NCBI GenBank assembly: GCA_005879045.1
Contig: VBLV01000146.1
Span: 1-13,811 of the forward strand
Direction: 5' to 3'
From: Methanobacteriota archaeon
Lineage (GTDB): Archaea > Thermoplasmatota > Thermoplasmata > RBG-16-68-12
DNA length: 13,811 nt
Numbering within the stretch: the first letter of the stretch is position 1; every line of letters begins with the position of its first letter. Both the position numbers and the translations under genes were made by a program. Positions 1-7,212 of this stretch are shown piece by piece. Below the pieces are notes generated by a model. It was not told the origin of the DNA and did no database searches. It saw nothing but the letters and a program-made list of their open reading frames with translations.

Positions 1-23
1 GGATTGCGGGGCTGCACTCAGAT

Positions 24-1031
24 ATGCCCTGTGCACTCCTGGGAGACCGAGCCTCCGGGAAAACGACATTCTTGGGGCTCCTCTACAGCGCCCAAGTCAA
101 ATACGGGACGGGGGTTCAAGATGACTTCCGTTTCCACGCGCCGATCCAATCGCTGAACATCATGTCGGCGGTCTACGAAGGAATGAAAGACGGCCGATTC
201 CCGAGCGCCACGCTGAAGGAAGAGATCACGGAACTGGGATTCGTCTTCGGTTACCTCCGCAAGGTCGTCGGCAAGCTGCCGTACTACATCCGGCAACAGA
301 ACTGGGTCCACCCGTTCTCGACCCTTCGGTTCTCCGCCTACGACGTGTCGGGCGAAGATATCGAGGAGTTCATCGAGACCGGGATCGCCTCGCGGCCGCT
401 CATCCAACAGCTCCTGAAGAGCGTCGTCGTCTGCGTCTTGGTCGACTGCAGCAAGATGACGACCGAAATCGACACGCCCGCATACAAGAAAATGCTGCGC
501 TACGACAGCACGGTCGCGAAGCTGCTCGTCTCCTTCCAGACGTACAAGAAGCAGGAGTACGACCGGCTAAAGGACTCGGGCGTCCGGGCCGACTCTCCAA
601 AGATCTACCCCGTTTTCGTCCTGTCCAAATTCGACACGCTTCGGGATGACGTCCTCGCGCGGCTCGGCTTGCACCGCGGGTTCCCGGATAACAACCGCGC
701 CCGGAAGGAATACGCCGAGGCGTTGCTCCGCGTCTTCGTGCCGCAGACGCTCTCCCAGATCCGCGGCGGCAAAGTCGCCGGGGTCAGCATGGACAAGTCC
801 GCGTACTTCCTCAGCTGGGTCCGAACCGAGACCCACGAAGGCATGGACCCGGTCGGGCAGTCGAAGATCGTGCGGACCGGTTTCGCTCCCGAGGGCGGCG
901 GGGAACCCGATTTCTCGTACGATGAATACGTCAATTTCATCGAGCACTTCCGAGAGATCGCGCACAAGATCCCCGACGAGATCCTCGAGGCGGAGCGATT
1001 TCAGGCTCAGGTCATGGCTCGGTCGGCCTAG
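24..1031 (+). CDS. P-loop GTPase of a GTPase/GAP1-type conflict system
   Basis: 335 residues. A Walker A (G1) motif GDRASGKT lies at residues 7-14, immediately after a short hydrophobic strand. A G3-like DVSG is at 107-110, followed by a hydrophobic strand ending in VLVD (138-141). A G4-like SKFD is at 201-204, with Ser in place of the usual Asn or Thr. This order fits the TRAFAC GTPase class, in particular the GTPases paired with GAP1 proteins in bacterial conflict systems. The C-terminal ~100 residues are mostly helical and may hold a partner-binding region. The next gene starts 11 bases after the stop and is probably co-transcribed. The ATG at 24 is the first start seen, but the frame stays open to the left edge of the window, so a longer N-terminus is possible. 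A P-loop six residues from the start is normal for compact GTPases. The GTPase call is strong; the exact family is inferred. Confidence 0.8.
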   Translation: MPCALLGDRASGKTTFLGLLYSAQVKYGTGVQDDFRFHAPIQSLNIMSAVYEGMKDGRFPSATLKEEITELGFVFGYLRKVVGKLPYYIRQQNWVHPFSTLRFSAYDVSGEDIEEFIETGIASRPLIQQLLKSVVVCVLVDCSKMTTEIDTPAYKKMLRYDSTVAKLLVSFQTYKKQEYDRLKDSGVRADSPKIYPVFVLSKFDTLRDDVLARLGLHRGFPDNNRARKEYAEALLRVFVPQTLSQIRGGKVAGVSMDKSAYFLSWVRTETHEGMDPVGQSKIVRTGFAPEGGGEPDFSYDEYVNFIEHFREIAHKIPDEILEAERFQAQVMARSA

Positions 1032-1042
1032 TAGGCTGGACC

Positions 1043-1903
1043 ATGGCGCCCGCGGAATCCGACCGAGGGGCAACGGACGGAGACGTCGTCGAATTCGATC
1101 ACTGGATCTACGGCGTGGTCCCCGGGGTCGGCTATACCACGAAAGCCGTGTCCCATGGGCTCGACGCGGGCCTGTACGATCCGTACCTCCGTGGGCATTA
1201 CACCCCGATCCGCGCGGCGGCCGCGCAAACGGCGGAGGACGAAGTCGATCTACACATGATTCACCCTCTCCGCACCGGCCGAGAGCTCCTCCTGTCGCGG
1301 ATCAGCCGAGGGATTCCCGACGAGGCGGGGCGACCGACCTTCACGAACCATACTGTCATCGCGCGGACCGATGTCCTCCGGTCCGGCCAGATCACACTCG
1401 AGGCCGTGTATCGATCGGTGAAGGAGTTCGACCGGAAGGCCGCCGACGTCGGTCCCGAGGTGCCGCTGCTGAAAGTCCCCGCCCGTCCCGAGGCGGAAGG
1501 GCAATGGCGTTTTGGAAACGGAATTCACAAGCATCTCACATTCCCCGCAATCGAAAGCCTTGCGACCCGCATCATGACGGATCCGAACAGTCGGACCCTC
1601 CTCCTGTGCAGGAACACGACGGCCGAAGCCCGGAAGGCCACGCTCAACCTGGTTTACGAGCTCCTGGCCTGGGGGTGCGGACTCCCGCTCATGACCGCCA
1701 TCAGTGAAGCCCCCCGTTCGTCCGCACTCAACTTCTTCAACTTCGTCGTTGCGCCGAGAGGCGTCCGGGCCGACTCGACCTGGGCCATCCTCGAGAGCGC
1801 CCTCAGCGAGTCCGTGTTGCCTCGTGTCCTCGATCGGGACGAGGTATACCGCGTCTTGACCGCGACGGTCCGTCAGTCCGCCGACTTGCCGTTGGCCCGG
1901 TAA
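1043..1903 (+). CDS. GAP1-like GTPase-associated protein
   Basis: 286 residues with no transmembrane segment or signal peptide. Near the N-terminus (18-40) it carries a strand-and-turn pattern, FDHWIYGVVPGVGYTTKAVS, then FTNHTVIA at 100-107. These recall the N-terminal domain of GTPase-associated protein 1, where an x-H-x-hydrophobic element follows an opening FxxxxYG-type strand. A second part (~185-240) contains LLLCRN and a GLPL segment that could match the GAP1 middle domain. Bacterial GAP1 proteins are usually much longer and carry a C-terminal domain, so this would be a short form. It sits 11 bases after the GTPase, in the same direction, which supports a functional pair. Its last 31 bases overlap the end of the convergent gene on the minus strand. 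The gene is well supported; the family assignment comes from remembered patterns and is moderate. Confidence 0.6.
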   Translation: MAPAESDRGATDGDVVEFDHWIYGVVPGVGYTTKAVSHGLDAGLYDPYLRGHYTPIRAAAAQTAEDEVDLHMIHPLRTGRELLLSRISRGIPDEAGRPTFTNHTVIARTDVLRSGQITLEAVYRSVKEFDRKAADVGPEVPLLKVPARPEAEGQWRFGNGIHKHLTFPAIESLATRIMTDPNSRTLLLCRNTTAEARKATLNLVYELLAWGCGLPLMTAISEAPRSSALNFFNFVVAPRGVRADSTWAILESALSESVLPRVLDRDEVYRVLTATVRQSADLPLAR

Positions 1904-3273
1904 GTGCGCGCGTTGCCGTCGGCCACCTCGCGGACGACCGTCCATCCGTGGGCGAGCTTCCACTGACCGTCTTTGGACCGATGGTCCGCGTGGCCTTGGC
2001 CGAGATGCTCCAACTCCGCTTCGAGGTAGTCCGCGTCCGTGTCGAACTCGGGAACGAGCGTGCCGGCCGAGAGAAGCTGACCCAGAAGAGCGAGGCCACT
2101 GGGTCTGCCTTTCCAGTGGACCGCGAGAAAGGCTCGCCGCACCGAGGCGTCGGCCAGAACCAGGTCCCGGAGCCCGATGTACGATTCGCGATCTCGTGAA
2201 TTTTCCCGCGGAGGCGCCTCGAGCCGTTCTTTCCGCTTGGCGAGAGACTTGAACATCTCGAGCCATTCTTTCTTCGTCAAGTCCGATCGCTCCCAGGGGG
2301 AGGCGGGGATCGCGTCGGCCGCCGCGTCTTCCGAAGCACCGGATTCACGTACCGCGCGGACTCCGCCGTGGACCAAGTCGTACGTCGCCGCGTCCTCTTG
2401 CGACTTCGGAGGGACCACGCGGATCGTGACCGGGTCCATCCCCGGATGGAACCGCGGGTCCAGGACGATGAGGGTCCCGGTACCCTCCTGCGAGAAGAGT
2501 TCGACCAGCGTGATGTTCACTTCCGCCGATCCGGTCCGCCGCGCGACCTCGCTGAGGCGCTCCAGCGGAACCGGTTGTTTGCCGACGCAACGGTTCGCCG
2601 CGAGATCGTCGAGATACGCCTGGGCGATCTGCTGCACGTGACGGGGTCGCTTGGAGCTGAGGCCAAACTGCACCATCTTCGCCATCATGGCCGAGCCTCG
2701 AAACAGGCCGGTGACTCCCGCGCGGAGAAATGCGACCGCACCGCTCGCCTCCACGCACAGGGTGATGAGTCCGGCCAGTCGAGTGGAGAGCTTCCGGCAC
2801 AGCCGACCGCCAGGGACCCTCGACTCGTAGAAAATCCCGCCCCATCGAAGCGGCATGGTTTCCGGCCAAGCCGAATTGGACGGACTATGACGAACCCAGT
2901 CCAGCGTCTTGTTACGAAGGATCGCGCTCACCAGAAGCGGATCTTCCGTTTCGGCACGGACTCGAGGCAACAAGGCCTCGGCCGTTCGCAACACCTCTCG
3001 CAGGACCCGCTTGTCACCCCGGGCCTCCTCGACGAGCTTTGGCGCGTCGATCAGATTCGTCGCCTCGAGATCGAACTTCTCCTCCGGATTCAACTGAAAG
3101 AATTTTTCGAGTTCGGTAGGCTCCTGAACCGGGCTCCCGCGGGCTCGCGCGGCCGATTTCGGAGAGGCGGGCGACTTCCCGCCCTCCTCGGGCGCGGTCG
3201 ATACGAGGGCGAGGAGCACTGCTGACGCTGCGAAAGGCACGCCGCCCATAGCTCTGGCCGAACCAAGCCACAC
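1873..3273 (-). CDS. uncharacterised protein with N-terminal hydrophobic segment
   Basis: 466 residues; I do not recognise the family. From the GTG at 3273 (alternative ATG at 3249) there is a hydrophobic stretch at about 10-27, which could be a signal peptide or anchor, then a Pro/Ser/Ala-rich linker (28-52). Next come helical segments (53-130) and an amphipathic to hydrophobic region (~160-200). A mixed region at 212-290 contains a strand-like TLIVLDPRF. A charged linker (~308-360) precedes a C-terminal helical region rich in His and Asp. Composition is balanced, unlike the Arg-rich frames opposite. A TATA-like element centred near 3301 lies about 27 bases before the GTG, which fits a leaderless transcript starting there. 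The 3' end overlaps the GAP1-like gene tail-to-tail by 31 bases. Function unknown; a role with the GTPase pair is possible only from position. Confidence 0.6.
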   Translation of the reverse strand: MWLGSARAMGGVPFAASAVLLALVSTAPEEGGKSPASPKSAARARGSPVQEPTELEKFFQLNPEEKFDLEATNLIDAPKLVEEARGDKRVLREVLRTAEALLPRVRAETEDPLLVSAILRNKTLDWVRHSPSNSAWPETMPLRWGGIFYESRVPGGRLCRKLSTRLAGLITLCVEASGAVAFLRAGVTGLFRGSAMMAKMVQFGLSSKRPRHVQQIAQAYLDDLAANRCVGKQPVPLERLSEVARRTGSAEVNITLVELFSQEGTGTLIVLDPRFHPGMDPVTIRVVPPKSQEDAATYDLVHGGVRAVRESGASEDAAADAIPASPWERSDLTKKEWLEMFKSLAKRKERLEAPPRENSRDRESYIGLRDLVLADASVRRAFLAVHWKGRPSGLALLGQLLSAGTLVPEFDTDADYLEAELEHLGQGHADHRSKDGQWKLAHGWTVVREVADGNARTYRANGKSAD

Positions 3274-3290
3274 CGGGTTCGATAAACCCG
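3274..3290. other. small inverted repeat next to the GTG start
   Basis: CGGGTT and AACCCG flank a five-base loop (CGATA). The element lies directly upstream of the GTG at 3273 and would be excluded from a leaderless mRNA. It has no T-run, so it is not an obvious terminator. It may be a short operator or chance. Confidence 0.25.
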
Positions 3291-3293
3291 TCG

Positions 3294-3307
3294 CCGGTAA
3301 TTATCGG
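3294..3307 (-). promoter_or_regulatory. TATA-like box inside a near-palindrome
   Basis: The 14 bases CCGGTAATTATCGG form an inverted repeat in which six of seven pairs match, around the AT core TAATTA. The core is about 27 bases upstream of the GTG at 3273 on the minus strand, the distance expected for an archaeal TATA box of a leaderless transcript. An operator overlapping the TATA box would permit repression, but this is inference. Confidence 0.4.
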
Positions 3308-3426
3308 CCGTGATAGGCGGCGGCCGTGCGTCGTTCGTACGGGACGCTTCCCCGTTTGCAGACCACGAGCAGGAAGATTCTCCGTCGTGTCGCGCTCCGA
3401 CCTAGCCGAGTTTAGCCTTCTTGCGG

Positions 3427-4449
3427 TCACTGCACGGTGACGGCAACGGCCTGCGCGGCATTGTTCCCGTATCCGTATCGATTCCATCGGCCCACCTCGG
3501 GCTGCCGATTGCCTTTCGCGTCCGTGGCATAGGATCGCAAGATATGCCGGCCCAGGTTCGTTGCGTCCCACGCGAATTCCCACGCGCGCCACGCATGCGG
3601 CGATATCGGAGGCAAGAGCGTCGCGTCCCGCGGCGGCTCGGCGCCGTCCACGCCGATCTGGACTCTCACGACCACACCCTCGCCGGACCACGCCTTGCCG
3701 GTCACGATCAACTGGCCCTGGCGCACGGCGTCCCCGTCCCGGGGAAACACGATGACAGACCGGACGCGGATGGTGCGAACCGGGGTGGGCGAGTTGCCAT
3801 CCGCGTGATCGTACACATACCGGTCGAGCTGGTAGTAACCGCGAAAAGGCTCCGCGCGAGCCTCGATCCGTTCGAGCCACTTCACGCTGGCCATGCCGTA
3901 CCAGCCCGGGACGATCAGCCGGATCGGCGCTCCGTGCTCCGGAGGAATCGGCCGGCCGTTCATCTGGACGGCGAGGAGGGTGTCCGGGTCCCTCGCCTTG
4001 GCGAGCGGGAGGGACCGCGCGAACGGAATCTCGTCCGCGACGTCCGGTGGCCGTCCTCGGTCCGCGCCGATGGCGAGGATTTCGACCACGTGCGGTCTCA
4101 GGCGTGCGGACTCCAGGACGGCCCGCAAAGGAACGCCCGTCCATCGGGCTGTGCCCACCGCGCCGAGCCCCCACCGCTCCCCCGCCGGCAGCGGTTGGAG
4201 TCCGGTGCGACCATTCCCCGCGCACTCGAGCGTCGCCGTCAGGGTCCGCGTGCCCATCGCTTGGAGGTCGGCGATGTCCAGCCGCAGCGCCTGCTGAACC
4301 GCACCGACGACCTCGAGAACTTGTTTGCGCGGCACGTCTGGCCGGCGGAAGTGACTTCTCACAAAGAAGGAGGATTCCGGCGTGAGGTCCTCAGCGAGAG
4401 CCTCGAGCGGCGTTTCCGCATTGAGTGGCTCGGCCGAGAGGATTCGCAC
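3427..4449 (-). CDS. sulfite-oxidase-family molybdopterin oxidoreductase
   Basis: 340 residues. It opens with the family's ETPLEAL and TPxxxFFVRxHF segments (residues 12-34). The molybdenum-ligand cysteine is Cys76 in LECAGNGR. RWTGVPL (102-108) and PGWYGMASVKWL (181-192) are typical of the Mo-cofactor domain. Residues ~225-340 form the immunoglobulin-like dimerisation domain and end in a family-like GYGNNA. No haem domain is present, and no signal peptide is visible from the GTG at 4449, so a cytoplasmic location is suggested unless the start is misplaced. The frame stays open upstream without another obvious start. Family members oxidise sulfite or act on S-oxides; the substrate cannot be told here. 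The gene is transcribed away from the hydrolase, leaving a 124-base divergent region with no clear promoter. Confidence 0.9.
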   Translation of the reverse strand: MRILSAEPLNAETPLEALAEDLTPESSFFVRSHFRRPDVPRKQVLEVVGAVQQALRLDIADLQAMGTRTLTATLECAGNGRTGLQPLPAGERWGLGAVGTARWTGVPLRAVLESARLRPHVVEILAIGADRGRPPDVADEIPFARSLPLAKARDPDTLLAVQMNGRPIPPEHGAPIRLIVPGWYGMASVKWLERIEARAEPFRGYYQLDRYVYDHADGNSPTPVRTIRVRSVIVFPRDGDAVRQGQLIVTGKAWSGEGVVVRVQIGVDGAEPPRDATLLPPISPHAWRAWEFAWDATNLGRHILRSYATDAKGNRQPEVGRWNRYGYGNNAAQAVAVTVQ

Positions 4450-4573
4450 GCGTTCTTTCCCGGCTCCGGGAGGGCCTCCCGAGTCTTTTGCCTTGCGAGG
4501 GTTTCCCCGCAGGCGTCAAGCGGCGGGGCGTCGTAAAGCTCATCTGAAATCCGGGCCTTCGTCCCGCGAGACC

Positions 4574-5464
4574 ATGACCGATAGCTCGCTCGGGTCACGG
4601 GCCGATGCCCAGCTCCCTGGACAACCGCTCCCCGCGTCGGTCACCGAACGATTCCTCGACGCCGGTGGCGTGAGGTTCCGGTACCTACAAGGCGGCGCCA
4701 CGAGCGGATTTCCCGTCCTCTTGCTCCACGGGTGGCCCACCTGGGCGGAGGTTTGGCTCCGCGTTGCTTGGGTGATCGGCGCTCGCCATCCTTGGATTGC
4801 GCCCGACCTGCCGTGCCAGGGCCTCAGCTCCCCGCTCCCGGGAAAAGACCGCACCCTCACGGCGTACCGCCAGGCCATCGCGGCCTTCGTCGACGCCCTC
4901 GATCTTCCCCGATTTGCGGTCGTGGGCAATTCAATGGGGGGAACGCTGGCGTTCATGCTTGCGCTCGATCGACCGGCGCGCGTGGCGAAAATCGTCGTCC
5001 TCGACGCCGCCGGGCTCACGCCCAAACTCCCCGGACGGACAGCCCGCATGTATTTGCCGTTCCTCCTCCCCTGCTTCTTCCGAGCACCGGGCCCGAAGAG
5101 CGTTCGGAAACTCCTGACCCACGCTGTCTTCTACGACCCCCGCTTCGCGGATGATGCATGGGTGAACGCGATCGTCGCGGCGTGGATGCCGCGAGACCGG
5201 CGCAAGGCGTTCGTGGCGACCGGGTTGGCGTTGAGGCGTCGCGACGCCTCCGTGCACGAGGCCTTCCCACGAATCCGGTCGCCCACTCTCATCCTCTCCG
5301 GCCGACACGACCTCCAGTTCTCCTGGCAGTCGGCCGAGGAGGCTTCGCGACGAATCCTGGGCGCGCGGTTCGCGGCAATCGAAGATGCCGGACACTTCCC
5401 GATGGTAGAGAAACCCCGCGAGACCGCGCAGCTCATCTCCGGGTTCCTCGATTCGACCGGATAA
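4574..5464 (+). CDS. alpha/beta-fold hydrolase
   Basis: 296 residues. It has an alpha/beta hydrolase core: LLLHGWP (49-55) for the oxyanion hole, nucleophile elbow GNSMGG with Ser120, Asp246 in SGRHD and His274 in DAGHFPMVEKP. The triad is complete. A lid region (~150-215) with a hydrophobic LPFLLPCFF stretch separates the core halves, as in haloalkane dehalogenase- or C-C hydrolase-like members. The ATG at 4574 was chosen because the conserved fold begins about 25 residues later, while the upstream extension of the frame is Arg/Ser-rich and non-conserved in character. The substrate is unknown; esterase, C-C hydrolase and epoxide hydrolase remain possible. It heads a co-directional run with tag, but tag has its own TATA-like box, so the two may be separate transcripts. 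Confidence 0.85.
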   Translation: MTDSSLGSRADAQLPGQPLPASVTERFLDAGGVRFRYLQGGATSGFPVLLLHGWPTWAEVWLRVAWVIGARHPWIAPDLPCQGLSSPLPGKDRTLTAYRQAIAAFVDALDLPRFAVVGNSMGGTLAFMLALDRPARVAKIVVLDAAGLTPKLPGRTARMYLPFLLPCFFRAPGPKSVRKLLTHAVFYDPRFADDAWVNAIVAAWMPRDRRKAFVATGLALRRRDASVHEAFPRIRSPTLILSGRHDLQFSWQSAEEASRRILGARFAAIEDAGHFPMVEKPRETAQLISGFLDSTG

Positions 5465-5496
5465 TGCGATCGGTCCAACCCGGGAGACCTGCGGAG

Positions 5497-5525
5497 TTTG
5501 TATATGACCGGCGGTATCCGGCGGT
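5497..5525 (+). promoter_or_regulatory. TATA-like box and 10-bp tandem repeat upstream of tag
   Basis: TTTGTATATG at 5497-5506 is the best TATA-like sequence in the window. Directly after it, CCGGCGGT occurs at 5508-5515 and again at 5518-5525, one helical turn apart. The expected transcription start (~5528) would give a leader of about 33 bases before the ATG at 5562. Repeats between TATA box and start site could be bound by a regulator; no regulator is shown. Confidence 0.45.
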
Positions 5526-5561
5526 GTTTGGTCTAGACGGACGTTGGGCAAGGGACCGCGG

Positions 5562-6179
5562 ATGAGCGACGATCCGGTCAAGCGATGCGAATGGGCTCTT
5601 GGTGACCCGGCTCTGCTCGTCTATCATGACGCCGAGTGGGGCACTCCCGAACATGACGACCGCAAGCTCTTCGAATTTCTGCTCCTGGAAGGGGCACAGG
5701 CGGGTCTCTCTTGGCTCACGGTCTTGAAGAAACGCGAGGCGTTCAGAAACGCGTTCGACGGATTTGATCCGGTGAGAGTCGCCCAATACGATTCGAAGAA
5801 GGTTCGAACGCTCCTGGCCGACGCGGGCATCATCCGGAACCGAGCGAAGATTGCGGCCGCCATCGAAAATGCCAAGGCCTTCCTGGTCGTGCAAAAGGAG
5901 TTCGGGAGCTTCGACACGTACATCTGGCGTTTCGTCGGCCCACAACCGAAAGCTAGCCTTCGGAGAACCTTGAAACAAATCCCCGCGCGAACAAAGGAAT
6001 CGGACGAAATGAGCGCGGCGCTGAAGAGTCGAGGCTTCAAGTTCGTGGGCTCGACGATCTGCTACGCGTACATGCAGGCGGTCGGGATGGTGAACGACCA
6101 TCTCACCTATTGCTTCCGGAGCGATCGCCGTCACGACAACCGAACTCGCCCCGGGCCGGGAGGCTCACGCCGGAAATGA
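5562..6179 (+). CDS. tag: DNA-3-methyladenine glycosylase I
   Basis: 205 residues from the ATG at 5562. It excises 3-methyladenine from alkylated DNA as the first step of base excision repair. The match to Tag is close along its length: CEW at 9-11, YHDAEWG at 21-27, catalytic-region EGAQAGLSWLTVLKKRE at 43-59 (Glu43 and Trp51 for base recognition), AGIIRNRAKI at 88-97 and FKFVGSTICYAYMQAVG at 159-175. The zinc ligands Cys9, His22, His180 and Cys184 are all present. A TTG six codons upstream (5544) is possible, but the ATG fits the family start. The stop overlaps the next gene's start as ATGA, implying translational coupling. The C-terminal tail is Arg-rich and slightly longer than in the E. 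coli protein. Confidence 0.95.
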   Translation: MSDDPVKRCEWALGDPALLVYHDAEWGTPEHDDRKLFEFLLLEGAQAGLSWLTVLKKREAFRNAFDGFDPVRVAQYDSKKVRTLLADAGIIRNRAKIAAAIENAKAFLVVQKEFGSFDTYIWRFVGPQPKASLRRTLKQIPARTKESDEMSAALKSRGFKFVGSTICYAYMQAVGMVNDHLTYCFRSDRRHDNRTRPGPGGSRRK

Positions 6180-7138
6180 AACCCAAGAGCGCGTTGGACT
6201 GGTTGCTCGAGGAGGACCAACCGACCGTCCGCTTTCTCACGCTGACTCAGCTGCTGGACAGACCTCTTGACGACTCGGAGGTCGTGGCCGCCCGAGACAT
6301 GATGACCAGGAAAGGATGGGGCGAACAGATCCTCGCGAAGCAGGACCCGGGGGGATGGTGGGTGGGCGGAGAGAGTCTCTACCAGCCGAAGTATCAGTCC
6401 ACGAACTGGATGCTCCTCATCCTGGCGGACCTCGGGTTGAGCAAGGCGGATCCGCGAATCGAAAAGGCGTGCGACCTCTGGATCGAACGATTCTCGAAGG
6501 ACGATGGAGGGTTCTCGATGGATGGTTCGAAGAAAGGCCACCTCTGCGTGACCGGGAACGCGACGCGCGCCCTCGTGCAATTTGGTTACGCGGATCATCC
6601 GGCGGTCCGCGGGGCGTTCGAGTGGCTTGTCAAGAATCGGGACAAGAACGGCGGCTGGAGTTGTTTCGGGAGCGGCCGGAACTTAGACTCATGGGAGGGC
6701 ATGAGCGCCTTCGCGGTGTATCCCAAGGAGAAGTGGACCGAGGGCATGAAGCGCGCCGTCGAACTCGGGGCCGAGTACTACCTGGGGAAGGAGCTGCACA
6801 AGCAAGGAGCCGAATACCCACCGTGGTCCCGGTTCCACTACCCCGTCCACTACTATTACGATCTGCTCGTCGGCCTCGATTTCATGACCGCCCTGGGGTA
6901 CGGGGCGGACCCGCGATTGCGATTCGCGCTGAATCTTCTCCGGAAGAAGAGACGGCCGGATGGCCGGTGGAACCTCGACGCGCTCCATCCGGACGCCGAG
7001 GGCGGCGTGGCCGATTGGTACGCGAAGCACCCGAAGCGCGCGCCCACGCCGTTTGGCCTCGAGAAACCTGGCGAGCCGAGCAAGCTCGTCACCCTGAAGG
7101 CCATGCAAGTTCTGAAGCGAGTCGAAGGATCGATCTGA
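6176..7138 (+). CDS. QW-repeat alpha/alpha-toroid (prenyltransferase-like) protein
   Basis: 320 residues. It contains repeated glycine-aromatic QW-like motifs: QDPGGWW (56-62), DDGGFS (109-114), KNGGW (157-161) and PDGRWN (261-266). These are spaced by helical pairs, as in the alpha/alpha toroid of prenyltransferases and squalene-hopene cyclases. The DxDD acid motif of triterpene cyclases is absent and the protein is half their length, so cyclase activity is unlikely. The opening KSALDWLLEEDQPTVRFLTL is typical of a widespread uncharacterised family sometimes mislabelled as nitrogen-fixation related. CxxTGN (124-128) may be functionally important. The ATG at 6176 overlaps the tag stop (ATGA), so translation is coupled to a DNA glycosylase. 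No biochemical role is known to me. Confidence 0.8.
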   Translation: MKPKSALDWLLEEDQPTVRFLTLTQLLDRPLDDSEVVAARDMMTRKGWGEQILAKQDPGGWWVGGESLYQPKYQSTNWMLLILADLGLSKADPRIEKACDLWIERFSKDDGGFSMDGSKKGHLCVTGNATRALVQFGYADHPAVRGAFEWLVKNRDKNGGWSCFGSGRNLDSWEGMSAFAVYPKEKWTEGMKRAVELGAEYYLGKELHKQGAEYPPWSRFHYPVHYYYDLLVGLDFMTALGYGADPRLRFALNLLRKKRRPDGRWNLDALHPDAEGGVADWYAKHPKRAPTPFGLEKPGEPSKLVTLKAMQVLKRVEGSI

Positions 7139-7212
7139 ACGGATGGACGGCCGACGCAGCTTTTGCGCATGACTTGATTAGTCACGGAGTCGTTCGGCGG
7201 ACCGGTGGCGCG

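Noticed and set aside
646..1707. 353-codon open frame on the plus strand spanning the GTPase and GAP1-like genes
   Set aside because: Extreme Arg/Ser/Pro content and out of frame with two genes that have conserved motifs.
1250..2266. 338-codon open frame on the minus strand
   Set aside because: Antisense to the GAP1-like gene and in a different frame from the orphan gene. Arg/Gly-rich composition and no recognisable domain.
2368..3225. 285-codon plus-strand frame opposite the orphan gene
   Set aside because: Arg-rich and low in hydrophobic residues. The minus-strand frame is longer and has balanced composition, a hydrophobic N-terminus and a promoter-like element.
3274..3290. Sequence GGGTTCGATAAACCC resembling a tRNA T-arm
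   Set aside because: The position pairing with G53 is A instead of C, and no acceptor, D or anticodon stems can be built around it.
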